Shown piece after piece: positions 37,165-46,295 of a DNA stretch of 64,000 bases (positions within the stretch are counted from its first letter, which is position 1; each line of letters starts with the position of its first letter). Source of the stretch: Apibacter adventoris (GTDB lineage: Bacteria; Bacteroidota; Bacteroidia; Flavobacteriales; Weeksellaceae); contig NZ_PSZM01000045.1 of the NCBI RefSeq assembly GCF_002964975.1, forward strand, positions 62,001 to 126,000. Reading direction: 5' to 3'. Both the position numbers and the translations under genes were made by a program. The notes beneath the pieces were generated by a model that worked only from the letters and a program-made list of their open reading frames with translations, was not told the origin of the DNA and searched no databases.

Positions 37165-37440
37165 TTAATAATTTCTTCTAAAATTATTTCTAGGTCTTTC
37201 TTCTCTTTCTCTAGCTTGAGATACATTGATTACTTTACCATCAAATTCTTTCTGGTTTAATTCTTCTATAGCTTTATTAGCTTCATCATCTGCCATCTCT
37301 ACAAAACCAAATCCTCTGGAACGCCCAGTTTCTCTGTCTTGTATTATTTTAGCAGATTGTACTTCCCCGTACTTTGAAAATAAGTCTTGTAAGTCATCAC
37401 TTGTTAACCTGTAATTCAGGTTTGAAATAAAAATGTTCAT
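37165..37440 (-). CDS. RNA-recognition-motif (RRM) protein
   Basis: A 91-residue single RRM. RNP2 is IFISNL (3-8) and RNP1 is RGFGFVEM (42-49), preceded by the helix SDDLQDLFSKYGEVQSAKII. A short Arg-rich tail (RPRNNFRRNY) ends the protein. Bacteroidota use such small RRM proteins as abundant RNA chaperones, whereas most other bacteria use cold-shock or Hfq-type proteins. Its 305-bp upstream gap may hold a long 5' leader. Confidence 0.95.
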   Translation of the reverse strand: MNIFISNLNYRLTSDDLQDLFSKYGEVQSAKIIQDRETGRSRGFGFVEMADDEANKAIEELNQKEFDGKVINVSQAREREERPRNNFRRNY

Positions 37441-37745
37441 ATAAAAGATTAAAAAATTGATATGTTTTTTTTGAGAAAATAAACTAGACTTAGACCTATT
37501 TTGTTTTATGAAATTAGAAACAAGAATAATAAAATTCTCAATGTGCTAATATACGTTTTTTTTATATAAAAGAAATTAATTTTATCTTTTATTTCTATAA
37601 TGAATTAATAAAGTCTAATAAAGCTTTTTATTTATTTAAGTTTGATATTTTAAATTGATTTTTGGAATCTTTAGCTTCTTCTTCATATTCTAATATCAAA
37701 TTTGTAAAATTATAGATTCTTCCAATGCAAAAAAATTGTTTTTGA
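37441..37745. other. Upstream region of the RRM gene, no other gene seen
   Basis: AT-rich gap of 305 bases. I see no exact TAnnTTTG box on the minus strand and no stable hairpin. The length would allow a regulated 5' leader, but nothing in the sequence proves one. Confidence 0.4.
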
Positions 37746-38156
37746 TTAATCAGGTTTAATTTTCACTTTTTTTATAAAAAAACCGGATACAACGACTCCT
37801 AATACCGAACCTGTAAAATCTGCTAAAATATCGAAGAATTCAAAAGTTCTCCCAAAATGCATAAATTCTTGCAAAACTTCTATTAATACACCATACAATG
37901 TAATAAAAAAAATAAGTTTTATGGGGCTAACATTTATATATGATAAAAAACCTAAAATAGTTAATAATAAAAATGCACTTGCATGAGCTATCTTATCATT
38001 ATATATTGTTTTCAAATTAATACCAAAAACTTCAACATAATTTTCTCCTCCAGATTTTCTTAATAATAGCCATGTTAGGATAATAAAATAAACAAAAAAT
38101 AAATATTTAATCTTTGATTTGTACTTATCCCAACAGATTTTTATATTCTTCTGCAT
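37746..38156 (-). CDS. VanZ-like membrane protein
   Basis: A 136-residue protein with four hydrophobic segments and the VanZ-family pattern: NDKIAHASAFLLLTILGFLSY, LYGVLIEVLQEFMHFGRTFEFFDILADFTGSVLG. The conserved Asp/His and Glu/Asp residues are in place. VanZ-type proteins are linked to glycopeptide tolerance in some Firmicutes, but in Flavobacteriia the role is unknown. The first 32 bases overlap the end of gcvH in another frame, indicating translational coupling. Confidence 0.88.
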   Translation of the reverse strand: MQKNIKICWDKYKSKIKYLFFVYFIILTWLLLRKSGGENYVEVFGINLKTIYNDKIAHASAFLLLTILGFLSYINVSPIKLIFFITLYGVLIEVLQEFMHFGRTFEFFDILADFTGSVLGVVVSGFFIKKVKIKPD

Positions 38157-38499
38157 TTAATAAATGAGTCGTTGATAAATTTTTAAGTTCAACTTTAACT
38201 ATCCATCCTTTACCATAAGGATCTGTATTCACCAAATCCGGAGAAGTTGCAACTAAAGGATTTAATTCTAAAATTTTTCCATTAATTGGCAAAAAAAGAT
38301 CTGAAACGGTTTTTACTGCTTCTACGCTACCAAAAATATCTCCAGAATTTAAATCTTCGCCTACTGTTTCAACATCTAGAAATACAATATCTCCTAACTC
38401 TCTTTGTGCATAATCTGTAATTCCTACATAAGCAACATCACCTTCTATCTTCACCCATTCATGATCGGTGCTATACAATAAATTTACTGGAATATCCAT
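38125..38499 (-). CDS. gcvH: Glycine cleavage system protein H
   Basis: Starting at the ATG at 38499 the protein has 124 residues and begins MDIPVNLLYSTDHEWVK, the standard GcvH N-terminus. The longer frame from 38553 would only add an unrelated leader that overlaps sprA. The lipoylated lysine is Lys63 in FGSVEAVKTVSDL. GcvH shuttles the methylamine group between GcvP, GcvT and Lpd in glycine breakdown. The other gcv genes are not adjacent. The gene lies 28 bp downstream of sprA and overlaps the VanZ-like gene. Confidence 0.96.
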   Translation of the reverse strand: MDIPVNLLYSTDHEWVKIEGDVAYVGITDYAQRELGDIVFLDVETVGEDLNSGDIFGSVEAVKTVSDLFLPINGKILELNPLVATSPDLVNTDPYGKGWIVKVELKNLSTTHLLNAEEYKNLLG

Positions 38500-38527
38500 A
38501 ATTTCTTTTTTTACTCTACAAATATAA

Positions 38528-41500
38528 TTAATTTCCAAAAGTAAATGTAGCACTTAATCCTGCTCTTATGGTTGAAAGCGGATAAGCTGTAGATATTTTA
38601 TATTTTGTAATCATTTGTTCATAGAAGAATTTTAAATTAAAATTTTTGCTAAAGTTATAGTCTGTAGAAAATTTTACAGATACTAAATTTTGCCCACCAG
38701 TTACTTGGGAATCTAGTTCTACTAATCTTCGTATTGTAGTTTTATTATCTCTGATTGATACGTCTCCTCTAATATTAAGATCGCCTTTTATAGTTTTATA
38801 ATCTCCTCTATATCTTAATTTTAATTTTACATCTTTTAATATATACCCAAGTCCAAATACTACCTCATCTCCATAATCTTCTTGCAATGTATAATTAGTT
38901 AACCCCAATGAAGATACTCTATCTTTATTATATGCTATTCTAATTTGCATATTATTTCTCATGGTAACATCTGCTCCTATTAACGGACTAAAGCCTTCAG
39001 ACATCACTACAGTTCCATAATTATTGTAATTGAGGCGATTCCCATTACCATCAAACATATTAGTTGATCCTCCATCGATTTGTGCAAAATAATCCGGATT
39101 AGACTGAACTCCATTTACAGTATAGTTGGATATGTAACCGTGATTGATCCTGATATCTTTAAACCAATAATTGATGAATGGAATATTTTTTAATCCTGCA
39201 TAACTAATTTTCCAATTTGGTATAGGCATTCCTCTTTTATAACCTAATTTTTGGCTTCCAGGACTCTTCCCCGTAAAAGCAGATACAAAAGATGGAATTA
39301 ATACTTCTGAATTTGTTAATCCATAACCATCTATATAACCGTCATTATTTGCATCAATAAGTGGTTGTCCTTGACGTATAGCTATCCTTTCTGATATAAT
39401 TTTTGAATTTTGAACCATTTTATTGTAAACAAATTCTTTTGATTTAAAAGCTGTGGAAATAGATATTACTGTAGAACTAAACATGGCTGTTCTATTTTCA
39501 TATGTATTTTTTCGCTGATTAGTTATGGGATCTATTAAGTTAAATCCTGATTGAGAAAGGGTTTGTTGATGATTTCTCATTATATTTAAATCAATCAGTA
39601 ATTGATCTACTGGTTCTAATTGAAGATTTGCCGTTAATTGCGAATTATTAGTTTTTACATAAGGACTTGTCATTAATTCATCCGTAGAAATCCAACCTTC
39701 TGTTACAGCTTTATTTCTTAAATCAAATTGAGAACCAAAGAGAAACCCAAAAGTAGGACCAGTAGAAGAGCCTCTATAACTTCCTACTCCAAAGAAACTA
39801 GGTTCGGGCAAAAATCCAGGTAATATTGTTCCTTTATTTTCATTTACTTGAACCTGACCTCTTTTTATGCTTCCTAAAACCATCCATAAATAATCGGTAG
39901 GTTTTAATTTGTTCTTTAAGTTATATTTTTTAAACGTTTTAGGTTTTTTCAATGTAAAATTAGCTTCGTATGCTTGATTTAAGGAATCTATTTCTCTTTG
40001 TCGTTTTTGTTTTCTTTCTTCAAAATTATTATATCCTGTAAAGTAACTGTATAGTTTATTAAAATCTGCATTCCCAATAACAGTTATTGTTTGGGAATTC
40101 TGAGCTGTATTACCTAAACTTCTGCTTAATTGGGTATTAGGATCTATATAATTGGTTAAAGAGTTTGAATTTGCCTGCCAATCATATTGCCCTGTATATC
40201 CTAATTCCACAGACGTAAAGTCCATATAAGGTAAAAAATGCACAGGAACTTTATAATTAGCCTGAAACTTTTGATTATAATTTATGGGTCTTCCTGATTT
40301 AAAAAGCCCGTCCCAAATCATTCCATCATCTGCTATTCCATTTCCCGGATCATCCAAAATTGTTCGAGTTGCTGTAGTAAAATCAAGTTTTAAAGAACGT
40401 GTTAGATTAAAACCTATATTATATTGCCATCCAAATAAGAAATTATTTGCATAGGTAGGGAAATAACTACTCGGATTTCCATTTATATATGCTTCTACAT
40501 CTCTATATTGAAATTCATTATATGTTCTGGCTATTTCTGTTCTAAATGATAATTTTGTAGGTATTGGATTAAAGTTAATTTCTTTAAGTAGTTTTAAATA
40601 CTTAGCAAATCTGCTCGTATCTTGTGCTGCAGGCCAACCATTAAATGGTTGATAAAATTTACCCTTAGGAGTAAAATTATAATCTAATGAGGCTTGTAAA
40701 TTTTGTTTAATACTATATGAAGTATAAATATCTCTATAATAATCATCTGAATAAGCAAAAGAAACAGATAAGTTTTCTATATCATAAAAACTAGGTTTTT
40801 TATTGGTTGTTCTATCCTTTCTTAAATTAGTTACCGCAAAATTCTTTTGAGAGGAATAGGTCCTAACTATTTTTTTTAATTCATTTTTTCTCGGATCATT
40901 CTTAAATTTTACATCATTATCTAAAGGATTATACTTAGGATCTATGAAAGTTTCTGAAATTCCTACACTTACCGGAATTTTTATCCCCCAATTTTCTGGC
41001 AATACTTTGTCTACATTTACAGAAGTACTTACCATGTATTGTTTAGTCTCATCCTGACTTCTTTCACTAGGTTTACTATCTAAGGCTCCAAAACCCACTG
41101 ACTTATAGGTTCCGGAAGCTGTAACCTCTGCAAAATCTGCTAAATTGAAACTTATGCTTGCATTGGCTGCATAACCACCGTCATTATCAATATCTGTCAG
41201 ACGTAATTCATTTAACCAAAGTATTATATTTTTTTTAGCTCCTGTTAGATTATCTGTATTTCTTACCCCCATCATAATGGAAGAAACATTTCCTATTGAA
41301 GGTCTTCCTTTTACATAAATAATTTTATTAGGATCTCCTGTTACATTACTTCTATATCTAATATCACTATTATAAGAATTGAGCTTATCTTTTTCATTTT
41401 TAGCAGCTACTAAATCTTTAAGATCTAATTCTACAAAATTCTCAATTGGCCAAATGTCTAAAGGTGATTTTGCTGTATTGGAAGTATATTTTAAAGGTAT

Positions 41501-44500
41501 TTCATATTCATAATAATTATCTGATAAATCACTTCCTATTCTTATGAAAAATTTTGCGTTTTCATCTAATTTATTATCTGATGGATTTTGAAGATTTTCA
41601 GCATGAACAAACATTTTCATTTTTTTATATCTTCTCATATCTAAATGTATGTTCTTATAAATACCCCGCGGATCTTTATTATCTAAATCAGTGATCTCTA
41701 ATTTTAAAGAAGATTCATTCTGCATTTGTGTTCCTGTAGTATTTCCTAATATTTCTCTAGAAATTCCCGGAGGCAATACATAAGGAGGATTTGAAGTCGA
41801 ATTTTCTTCTAAATTTACTGCACTTAATGCTATATTATTCACAGGAGTTAAGGGAGTTCCTCCCTCATTGGTATCCTTTCCCGTGATTTGTAACGGAGAA
41901 ATATTTCTTTCATATTTCCTCCAGTCACTTCTTACTAAATCGAAAGTTGCAAAACGAAGGGTAGCAGTATTTGTAAACCCTCTCATCAACATACGTATAT
42001 ATCGTACATTATTTAAAATTTCAGTCTTACCTTTACCCGCTTCAAAACTGGAAACAGGAATTCTGACTAAATACCAGGTCGTATTTTCTTTTTTTCCATT
42101 GGGAAGAGATACTTCTACTTTTTTTCTATCAGCAATATATGAATTTGTAGAGTTTTGTAATTCGGTATTGGTTAAAGATAATCGGTATTGGTTATAATTT
42201 TCTGTTTCGTCTAAGTTATAATCTTTATTTAAATCTTCTGAATCAGGTACAGCCGAAGATGCATCTAATGAATTGGATGGTGAATTACCTTCCAAATTTC
42301 TATAATATTTGTAACGGTCTATAATTGAACCTTTACTGGAGGTTGAATCCCATCCTTTGTTCAAATAAAATACAAAATCATCTGCCGAAGGGTCTGTTTC
42401 TCCTGTAATAGGATTTACTAAATTAGGTAAGTCATTTATGTTTAAATAGGATCCAAAATGCATAATTTCATCTATGCTAGACAATCCATCATATCCTATA
42501 TCTTGCTTTCTTCGTGCTTCTCCCTCAGTATCAAAGGCATATACTAAGGGATAATTTTTAGGTTGATATCCCCATATAGTAGAGGTCAATTCTGATTTAT
42601 TCTCAGTGATTCCATTTTCATACAGTAATTGCCCATCTTTTAATACATCTTCTGAAACATTTCCTAATTGAATAATCAATTCGGGATTATTACCTAATGG
42701 ATTGGAACTAGGAGAAGAACTATCTGCATAAGGGTCCATCATCCAAAATTCTAAATATTCTATATTAGCCTCTACAAAATTGGTAACTGTAATAGGTCTC
42801 ATAAGCCCTCCCCAACGCTTGTTTATCTCGAAAGAAGGTGAGTTTTCATTTACATTGAAGTTATAAGGTCCTCTTTCTTGAGGATAGAAAGATACATCAA
42901 AAGTATTCATAAATACTTGTTCTCCTGCAATATAATCTTTATTTGGAAATAATTCTTTATATTCTACTCTTCTTTGTAAGTGACGGGATAATGTATTGTT
43001 GTCTATGCCTGAAGGTTTTCCCCCTCCTATACCAAAAAAACGTGGATCAATATTATACCAACTTGTTAATCCTCTTCCATAGCCATTTTGCAAAGGATCA
43101 TTTGTTGCTGGTTTAATATCAAAATCCCCATATAACTCAGGTCTACTTGCAATCCCCCAATAATTGGGATCTTTTAAGCTTATTTTAGAAGCTGTGGTTT
43201 CGAAATCATCAATATAAGATTCATCATTAATCGTTTTATTTTGTCCTGGGATTAAAGCTGCTCCTTCTATCTTTAAACTCAGATTGGATTCAGCCTCTGT
43301 TTTTATTCCAGGTATCCAGTTTGCTAGCTTTGTCAGAAAAGGAGCTTGTTTATTTAACATCATATTGAACCCCACCATTGAATTATTTACCGGTTCGGAC
43401 CCATATTGAACTTTTTGGGTTAAAGGTCTTTCTTTATAATTTAAAAATGTAGCCCCAACCACAAATTCTTCACTAAATTTGTGCTCTACATTTAAACCCA
43501 TAAATCTTTTTTTCTGCATGTTAAAAGCAAACTGATTTTCAAGACTTATATTGATAGGTACTCCTGAACTTTTATAAGTTTCATTAATAATAGTCACCAT
43601 TCCCATTTGGTAATCTACTATATAATCTACACCTTCCATTAAAGTCTGTCCATTAGCTGTTACTTTTACAGACCCTTTGGGTACATTAAATGCTCCCAAG
43701 GAAATTCCGTTACCTATGGTTCCTTTAAACCTACCTTCAATAATATATCTATCAGATAAGGGATTAGAAGTTACTTGAATACTATTTTTTAAATTTTTAT
43801 ATAAATCTCTGAATATATACTGATTAGCTACAGATTTACTTGCTAAATACTCACCAAAAGGTTCTACCTTTGTAAATATTAATTTACCTTTTTCCGGATT
43901 TATAGTAATTCCATCTACAAAGTCAAAAATTCCATCTCCTTTACCTGATGGTGAGACATCATTATTTTGATTTAATCTATCCCAGTTTAGGACTTGTATT
44001 AATGATCTGTCTTTTACATTCGGATCTGGTAAATAATTAATTTTTCCTTGTGAGGGATCTTGATACATTACATTTAATACAAAATCTTCAGAGTTTATTT
44101 GAGATCCTTCGATAGAATAAATGTTTTTCATCATTAAATCCCACATTGGCGAAGTGGTGGAAACTATTTCATTGGGTTTTAAAAGCTTAACTATTAAAAC
44201 ATTAGATCTATCATTGGAAAATTCTCCAACTTTATATATTGTCCCGGGAGTTTTGGAATCTGTATATTGAAATGCAACTGCAAGTAATTGATCGTTATTA
44301 AGTTTCTGATTTAAAGATATATACCCTAATTGGGAATTAAAAGAATATTCTGATTCTGCTAATTTTTTTACTCTTTTATGGGCTGCAAAATTTTGTCCAC
44401 TTAAATAATTTTCTTCATTATTAGAAGTAGTACTAGTTATACTGGGTAATGATACTCCATTAACTGCATTGTAAACAGTCGATGATTCTCTTACTACGTT

Positions 44501-45664
44501 ACCTAAGCCATCTACTGCTGCATATACACTTTTAGATGTTGGGTTTGATAAATCTACTTTATTATTATTGTCCGGTCGCGTTGTATATCCTTTTGCTTCA
44601 CCTAGATCTCTTAAAGCAAGTATAGGCCGCTGATCCTGTAGATTTGAGTTTCCTAAATCTATCCTCCATACTTCCAACCGTGTTATATTGATAGTAGAAT
44701 TTATTACCGGATAATTTTCTACTGCATTATCATAATTATTTCTGAAATAGTGTGCAAGAAAATAATGTTGATTATCTTCATAATCTGCAACTTTTAATTT
44801 ATAAGTATTTACAATTCCTCCACCCTGTACAGTAATATTCCTTGCTTCGGATTGTTGTTCTGAAAAGACTGTAGTTAAATATGTTTTTCCAAATTGAAAT
44901 TCACCTTTTATACCAAAAAGAGATTGAGCTCCTGTAATTAAACTAGTACTTAGTGGCATACTAACATTTCCAAACTCAATACTCTTTATTATATTATCTT
45001 CTCCTCCTGTTGCCTCTTGGTTACCTCCGCTTAAATCTATTCCTCCAGGTTTCCAAGCAAGTTTAATTTTATTTTCAAAGTCAAAACCTGCTTGAGTATC
45101 ATAATTTACCCCTAGCTGAATATTTTTTCCAACACTTCCCATAAGGCTCATCTGTATTCTCTGACGTAAATCTATGGTAAAGTTTTTTCTATTTTGAGGT
45201 AAAATTTGCGGATTATCAATTTTCTGATATAAAATACCTAAATCAAATGAAGCAAACCCAGAAGGTTTCATTTCGATTCTATTCCCTCCAAAAATTTTTT
45301 CAAAAACTTTTGAATTTATTGTTACACCAGGAATAAAACTTTTATTTTCTTTAGTAGCATCTGATTTTTTCTTATTTGTTTCTTCTTGTAATCTGGATTT
45401 TTCTCTGTAATATTCATCAAATTTTTTTTGTAACACATATTTTGTATAGTCATCTGCTGTCATAGTTATAGGGGTTCCTACCACTACCCCGCCTACTTTA
45501 GGATACAAAATATAAGTTCCTGTTTTATAATCATAATATGCTTCATATTTAACAGGATCATCTAGGGTCAACCCTTGCTCTTCTTTATTTTCCTGTGCTA
45601 ATAATATATTATTTCCAAAAATAAATATAAATATAAGCAGTAAACAAATATGAATTTTCTTCAA
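38528..45664 (-). CDS. sprA: Type IX secretion translocon / gliding motility protein SprA
   Basis: A 2378-residue outer-membrane protein. The signal peptide (residues 1-23, ending NNILLAQ) is followed by SprA_N-type domains and a very large beta-barrel full of aromatic-rich strands, with the C-terminus RAGLSATFTFGN. SprA forms the giant outer-membrane channel of the type IX secretion system, which exports proteins carrying C-terminal sorting domains and, in gliding species, adhesins. The length agrees with Flavobacterium SprA (about 2400). No internal stop or frameshift is present. The order ruvA-sprA-gcvH is common in Flavobacteriia. No other T9SS gene lies in the window. Confidence 0.97.
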   Translation of the reverse strand: MKKIHICLLLIFIFIFGNNILLAQENKEEQGLTLDDPVKYEAYYDYKTGTYILYPKVGGVVVGTPITMTADDYTKYVLQKKFDEYYREKSRLQEETNKKKSDATKENKSFIPGVTINSKVFEKIFGGNRIEMKPSGFASFDLGILYQKIDNPQILPQNRKNFTIDLRQRIQMSLMGSVGKNIQLGVNYDTQAGFDFENKIKLAWKPGGIDLSGGNQEATGGEDNIIKSIEFGNVSMPLSTSLITGAQSLFGIKGEFQFGKTYLTTVFSEQQSEARNITVQGGGIVNTYKLKVADYEDNQHYFLAHYFRNNYDNAVENYPVINSTINITRLEVWRIDLGNSNLQDQRPILALRDLGEAKGYTTRPDNNNKVDLSNPTSKSVYAAVDGLGNVVRESSTVYNAVNGVSLPSITSTTSNNEENYLSGQNFAAHKRVKKLAESEYSFNSQLGYISLNQKLNNDQLLAVAFQYTDSKTPGTIYKVGEFSNDRSNVLIVKLLKPNEIVSTTSPMWDLMMKNIYSIEGSQINSEDFVLNVMYQDPSQGKINYLPDPNVKDRSLIQVLNWDRLNQNNDVSPSGKGDGIFDFVDGITINPEKGKLIFTKVEPFGEYLASKSVANQYIFRDLYKNLKNSIQVTSNPLSDRYIIEGRFKGTIGNGISLGAFNVPKGSVKVTANGQTLMEGVDYIVDYQMGMVTIINETYKSSGVPINISLENQFAFNMQKKRFMGLNVEHKFSEEFVVGATFLNYKERPLTQKVQYGSEPVNNSMVGFNMMLNKQAPFLTKLANWIPGIKTEAESNLSLKIEGAALIPGQNKTINDESYIDDFETTASKISLKDPNYWGIASRPELYGDFDIKPATNDPLQNGYGRGLTSWYNIDPRFFGIGGGKPSGIDNNTLSRHLQRRVEYKELFPNKDYIAGEQVFMNTFDVSFYPQERGPYNFNVNENSPSFEINKRWGGLMRPITVTNFVEANIEYLEFWMMDPYADSSSPSSNPLGNNPELIIQLGNVSEDVLKDGQLLYENGITENKSELTSTIWGYQPKNYPLVYAFDTEGEARRKQDIGYDGLSSIDEIMHFGSYLNINDLPNLVNPITGETDPSADDFVFYLNKGWDSTSSKGSIIDRYKYYRNLEGNSPSNSLDASSAVPDSEDLNKDYNLDETENYNQYRLSLTNTELQNSTNSYIADRKKVEVSLPNGKKENTTWYLVRIPVSSFEAGKGKTEILNNVRYIRMLMRGFTNTATLRFATFDLVRSDWRKYERNISPLQITGKDTNEGGTPLTPVNNIALSAVNLEENSTSNPPYVLPPGISREILGNTTGTQMQNESSLKLEITDLDNKDPRGIYKNIHLDMRRYKKMKMFVHAENLQNPSDNKLDENAKFFIRIGSDLSDNYYEYEIPLKYTSNTAKSPLDIWPIENFVELDLKDLVAAKNEKDKLNSYNSDIRYRSNVTGDPNKIIYVKGRPSIGNVSSIMMGVRNTDNLTGAKKNIILWLNELRLTDIDNDGGYAANASISFNLADFAEVTASGTYKSVGFGALDSKPSERSQDETKQYMVSTSVNVDKVLPENWGIKIPVSVGISETFIDPKYNPLDNDVKFKNDPRKNELKKIVRTYSSQKNFAVTNLRKDRTTNKKPSFYDIENLSVSFAYSDDYYRDIYTSYSIKQNLQASLDYNFTPKGKFYQPFNGWPAAQDTSRFAKYLKLLKEINFNPIPTKLSFRTEIARTYNEFQYRDVEAYINGNPSSYFPTYANNFLFGWQYNIGFNLTRSLKLDFTTATRTILDDPGNGIADDGMIWDGLFKSGRPINYNQKFQANYKVPVHFLPYMDFTSVELGYTGQYDWQANSNSLTNYIDPNTQLSRSLGNTAQNSQTITVIGNADFNKLYSYFTGYNNFEERKQKRQREIDSLNQAYEANFTLKKPKTFKKYNLKNKLKPTDYLWMVLGSIKRGQVQVNENKGTILPGFLPEPSFFGVGSYRGSSTGPTFGFLFGSQFDLRNKAVTEGWISTDELMTSPYVKTNNSQLTANLQLEPVDQLLIDLNIMRNHQQTLSQSGFNLIDPITNQRKNTYENRTAMFSSTVISISTAFKSKEFVYNKMVQNSKIISERIAIRQGQPLIDANNDGYIDGYGLTNSEVLIPSFVSAFTGKSPGSQKLGYKRGMPIPNWKISYAGLKNIPFINYWFKDIRINHGYISNYTVNGVQSNPDYFAQIDGGSTNMFDGNGNRLNYNNYGTVVMSEGFSPLIGADVTMRNNMQIRIAYNKDRVSSLGLTNYTLQEDYGDEVVFGLGYILKDVKLKLRYRGDYKTIKGDLNIRGDVSIRDNKTTIRRLVELDSQVTGGQNLVSVKFSTDYNFSKNFNLKFFYEQMITKYKISTAYPLSTIRAGLSATFTFGN

Positions 45665-45676
45665 TTTTACAAAAGT

Positions 45677-46261
45677 TTATAGTTTTTTAAGAACTTCTTT
45701 AACTATGAGCTCTACTTCTATTTCAGGGTTGGAATCCAAAATTTTATCAACTATTTTTTCTGTAATTTTTTTGGATATACCTAAAACCTCTAATGCTCTT
45801 AACGCTTCATTTTTATTTTTATTATTTAAATTTTCATCTAATATTTCTGAAATATTAAAAGAAGTGATTAATTTATCTCTCAAATCAATAATAATTCTTT
45901 GCGCTGTTTTAGCTCCTATGCCTTTTATTTTTTGTAAAGAAACATTATCTCCATTTTGAATTGCTGATAAAATTTCTGAAACTGACATAGAAGATAACAT
46001 CATAATTGCAGAAGCAGGACCTACCCCATTAACGCTTATCAAAAAATTAAATAAGTTTCTTTCTACTTTAGTTGAAAAGCCAAACAACAAATGAGCATCT
46101 TCTCTTATTATTTCCTGTACGAATAAAAGAGTTTGTTTTAATTTCTGGATGTCAGTATAAGTTTGAATACTTATGGTTGCAAAATATCCAACTCCGTTGC
46201 ATTCTATAACAACGCTAGAAGGTGAAATTTCAAAAATGATTCCAGACAGATGATTAATCAT
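45677..46261 (-). CDS. ruvA: Holliday junction DNA helicase subunit RuvA
   Basis: A 194-residue protein with the three RuvA domains. An OB fold (1-64) begins MINHLSGIIFEISPSSVVIECNG. Tandem helix-hairpin-helix motifs follow with VNGVGPASAIMML and IKGIGAKTAQRIIIDL. The C-terminal domain (about 145-194) binds RuvB. RuvA recognises four-way junctions and guides RuvB-driven branch migration. It sits 12 bp upstream of sprA and 34 bp downstream of maeB on the same strand. Confidence 0.96.
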   Translation of the reverse strand: MINHLSGIIFEISPSSVVIECNGVGYFATISIQTYTDIQKLKQTLLFVQEIIREDAHLLFGFSTKVERNLFNFLISVNGVGPASAIMMLSSMSVSEILSAIQNGDNVSLQKIKGIGAKTAQRIIIDLRDKLITSFNISEILDENLNNKNKNEALRALEVLGISKKITEKIVDKILDSNPEIEVELIVKEVLKKL

Positions 46262-46295
46262 TATTACAAAAGTTTAGATATAAGAAGTTATCTTA

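Noticed and set aside
38500-38553. N-terminal extension of GcvH
   Set aside because: It overlaps the sprA end, and the standard GcvH N-terminus begins at 38499.
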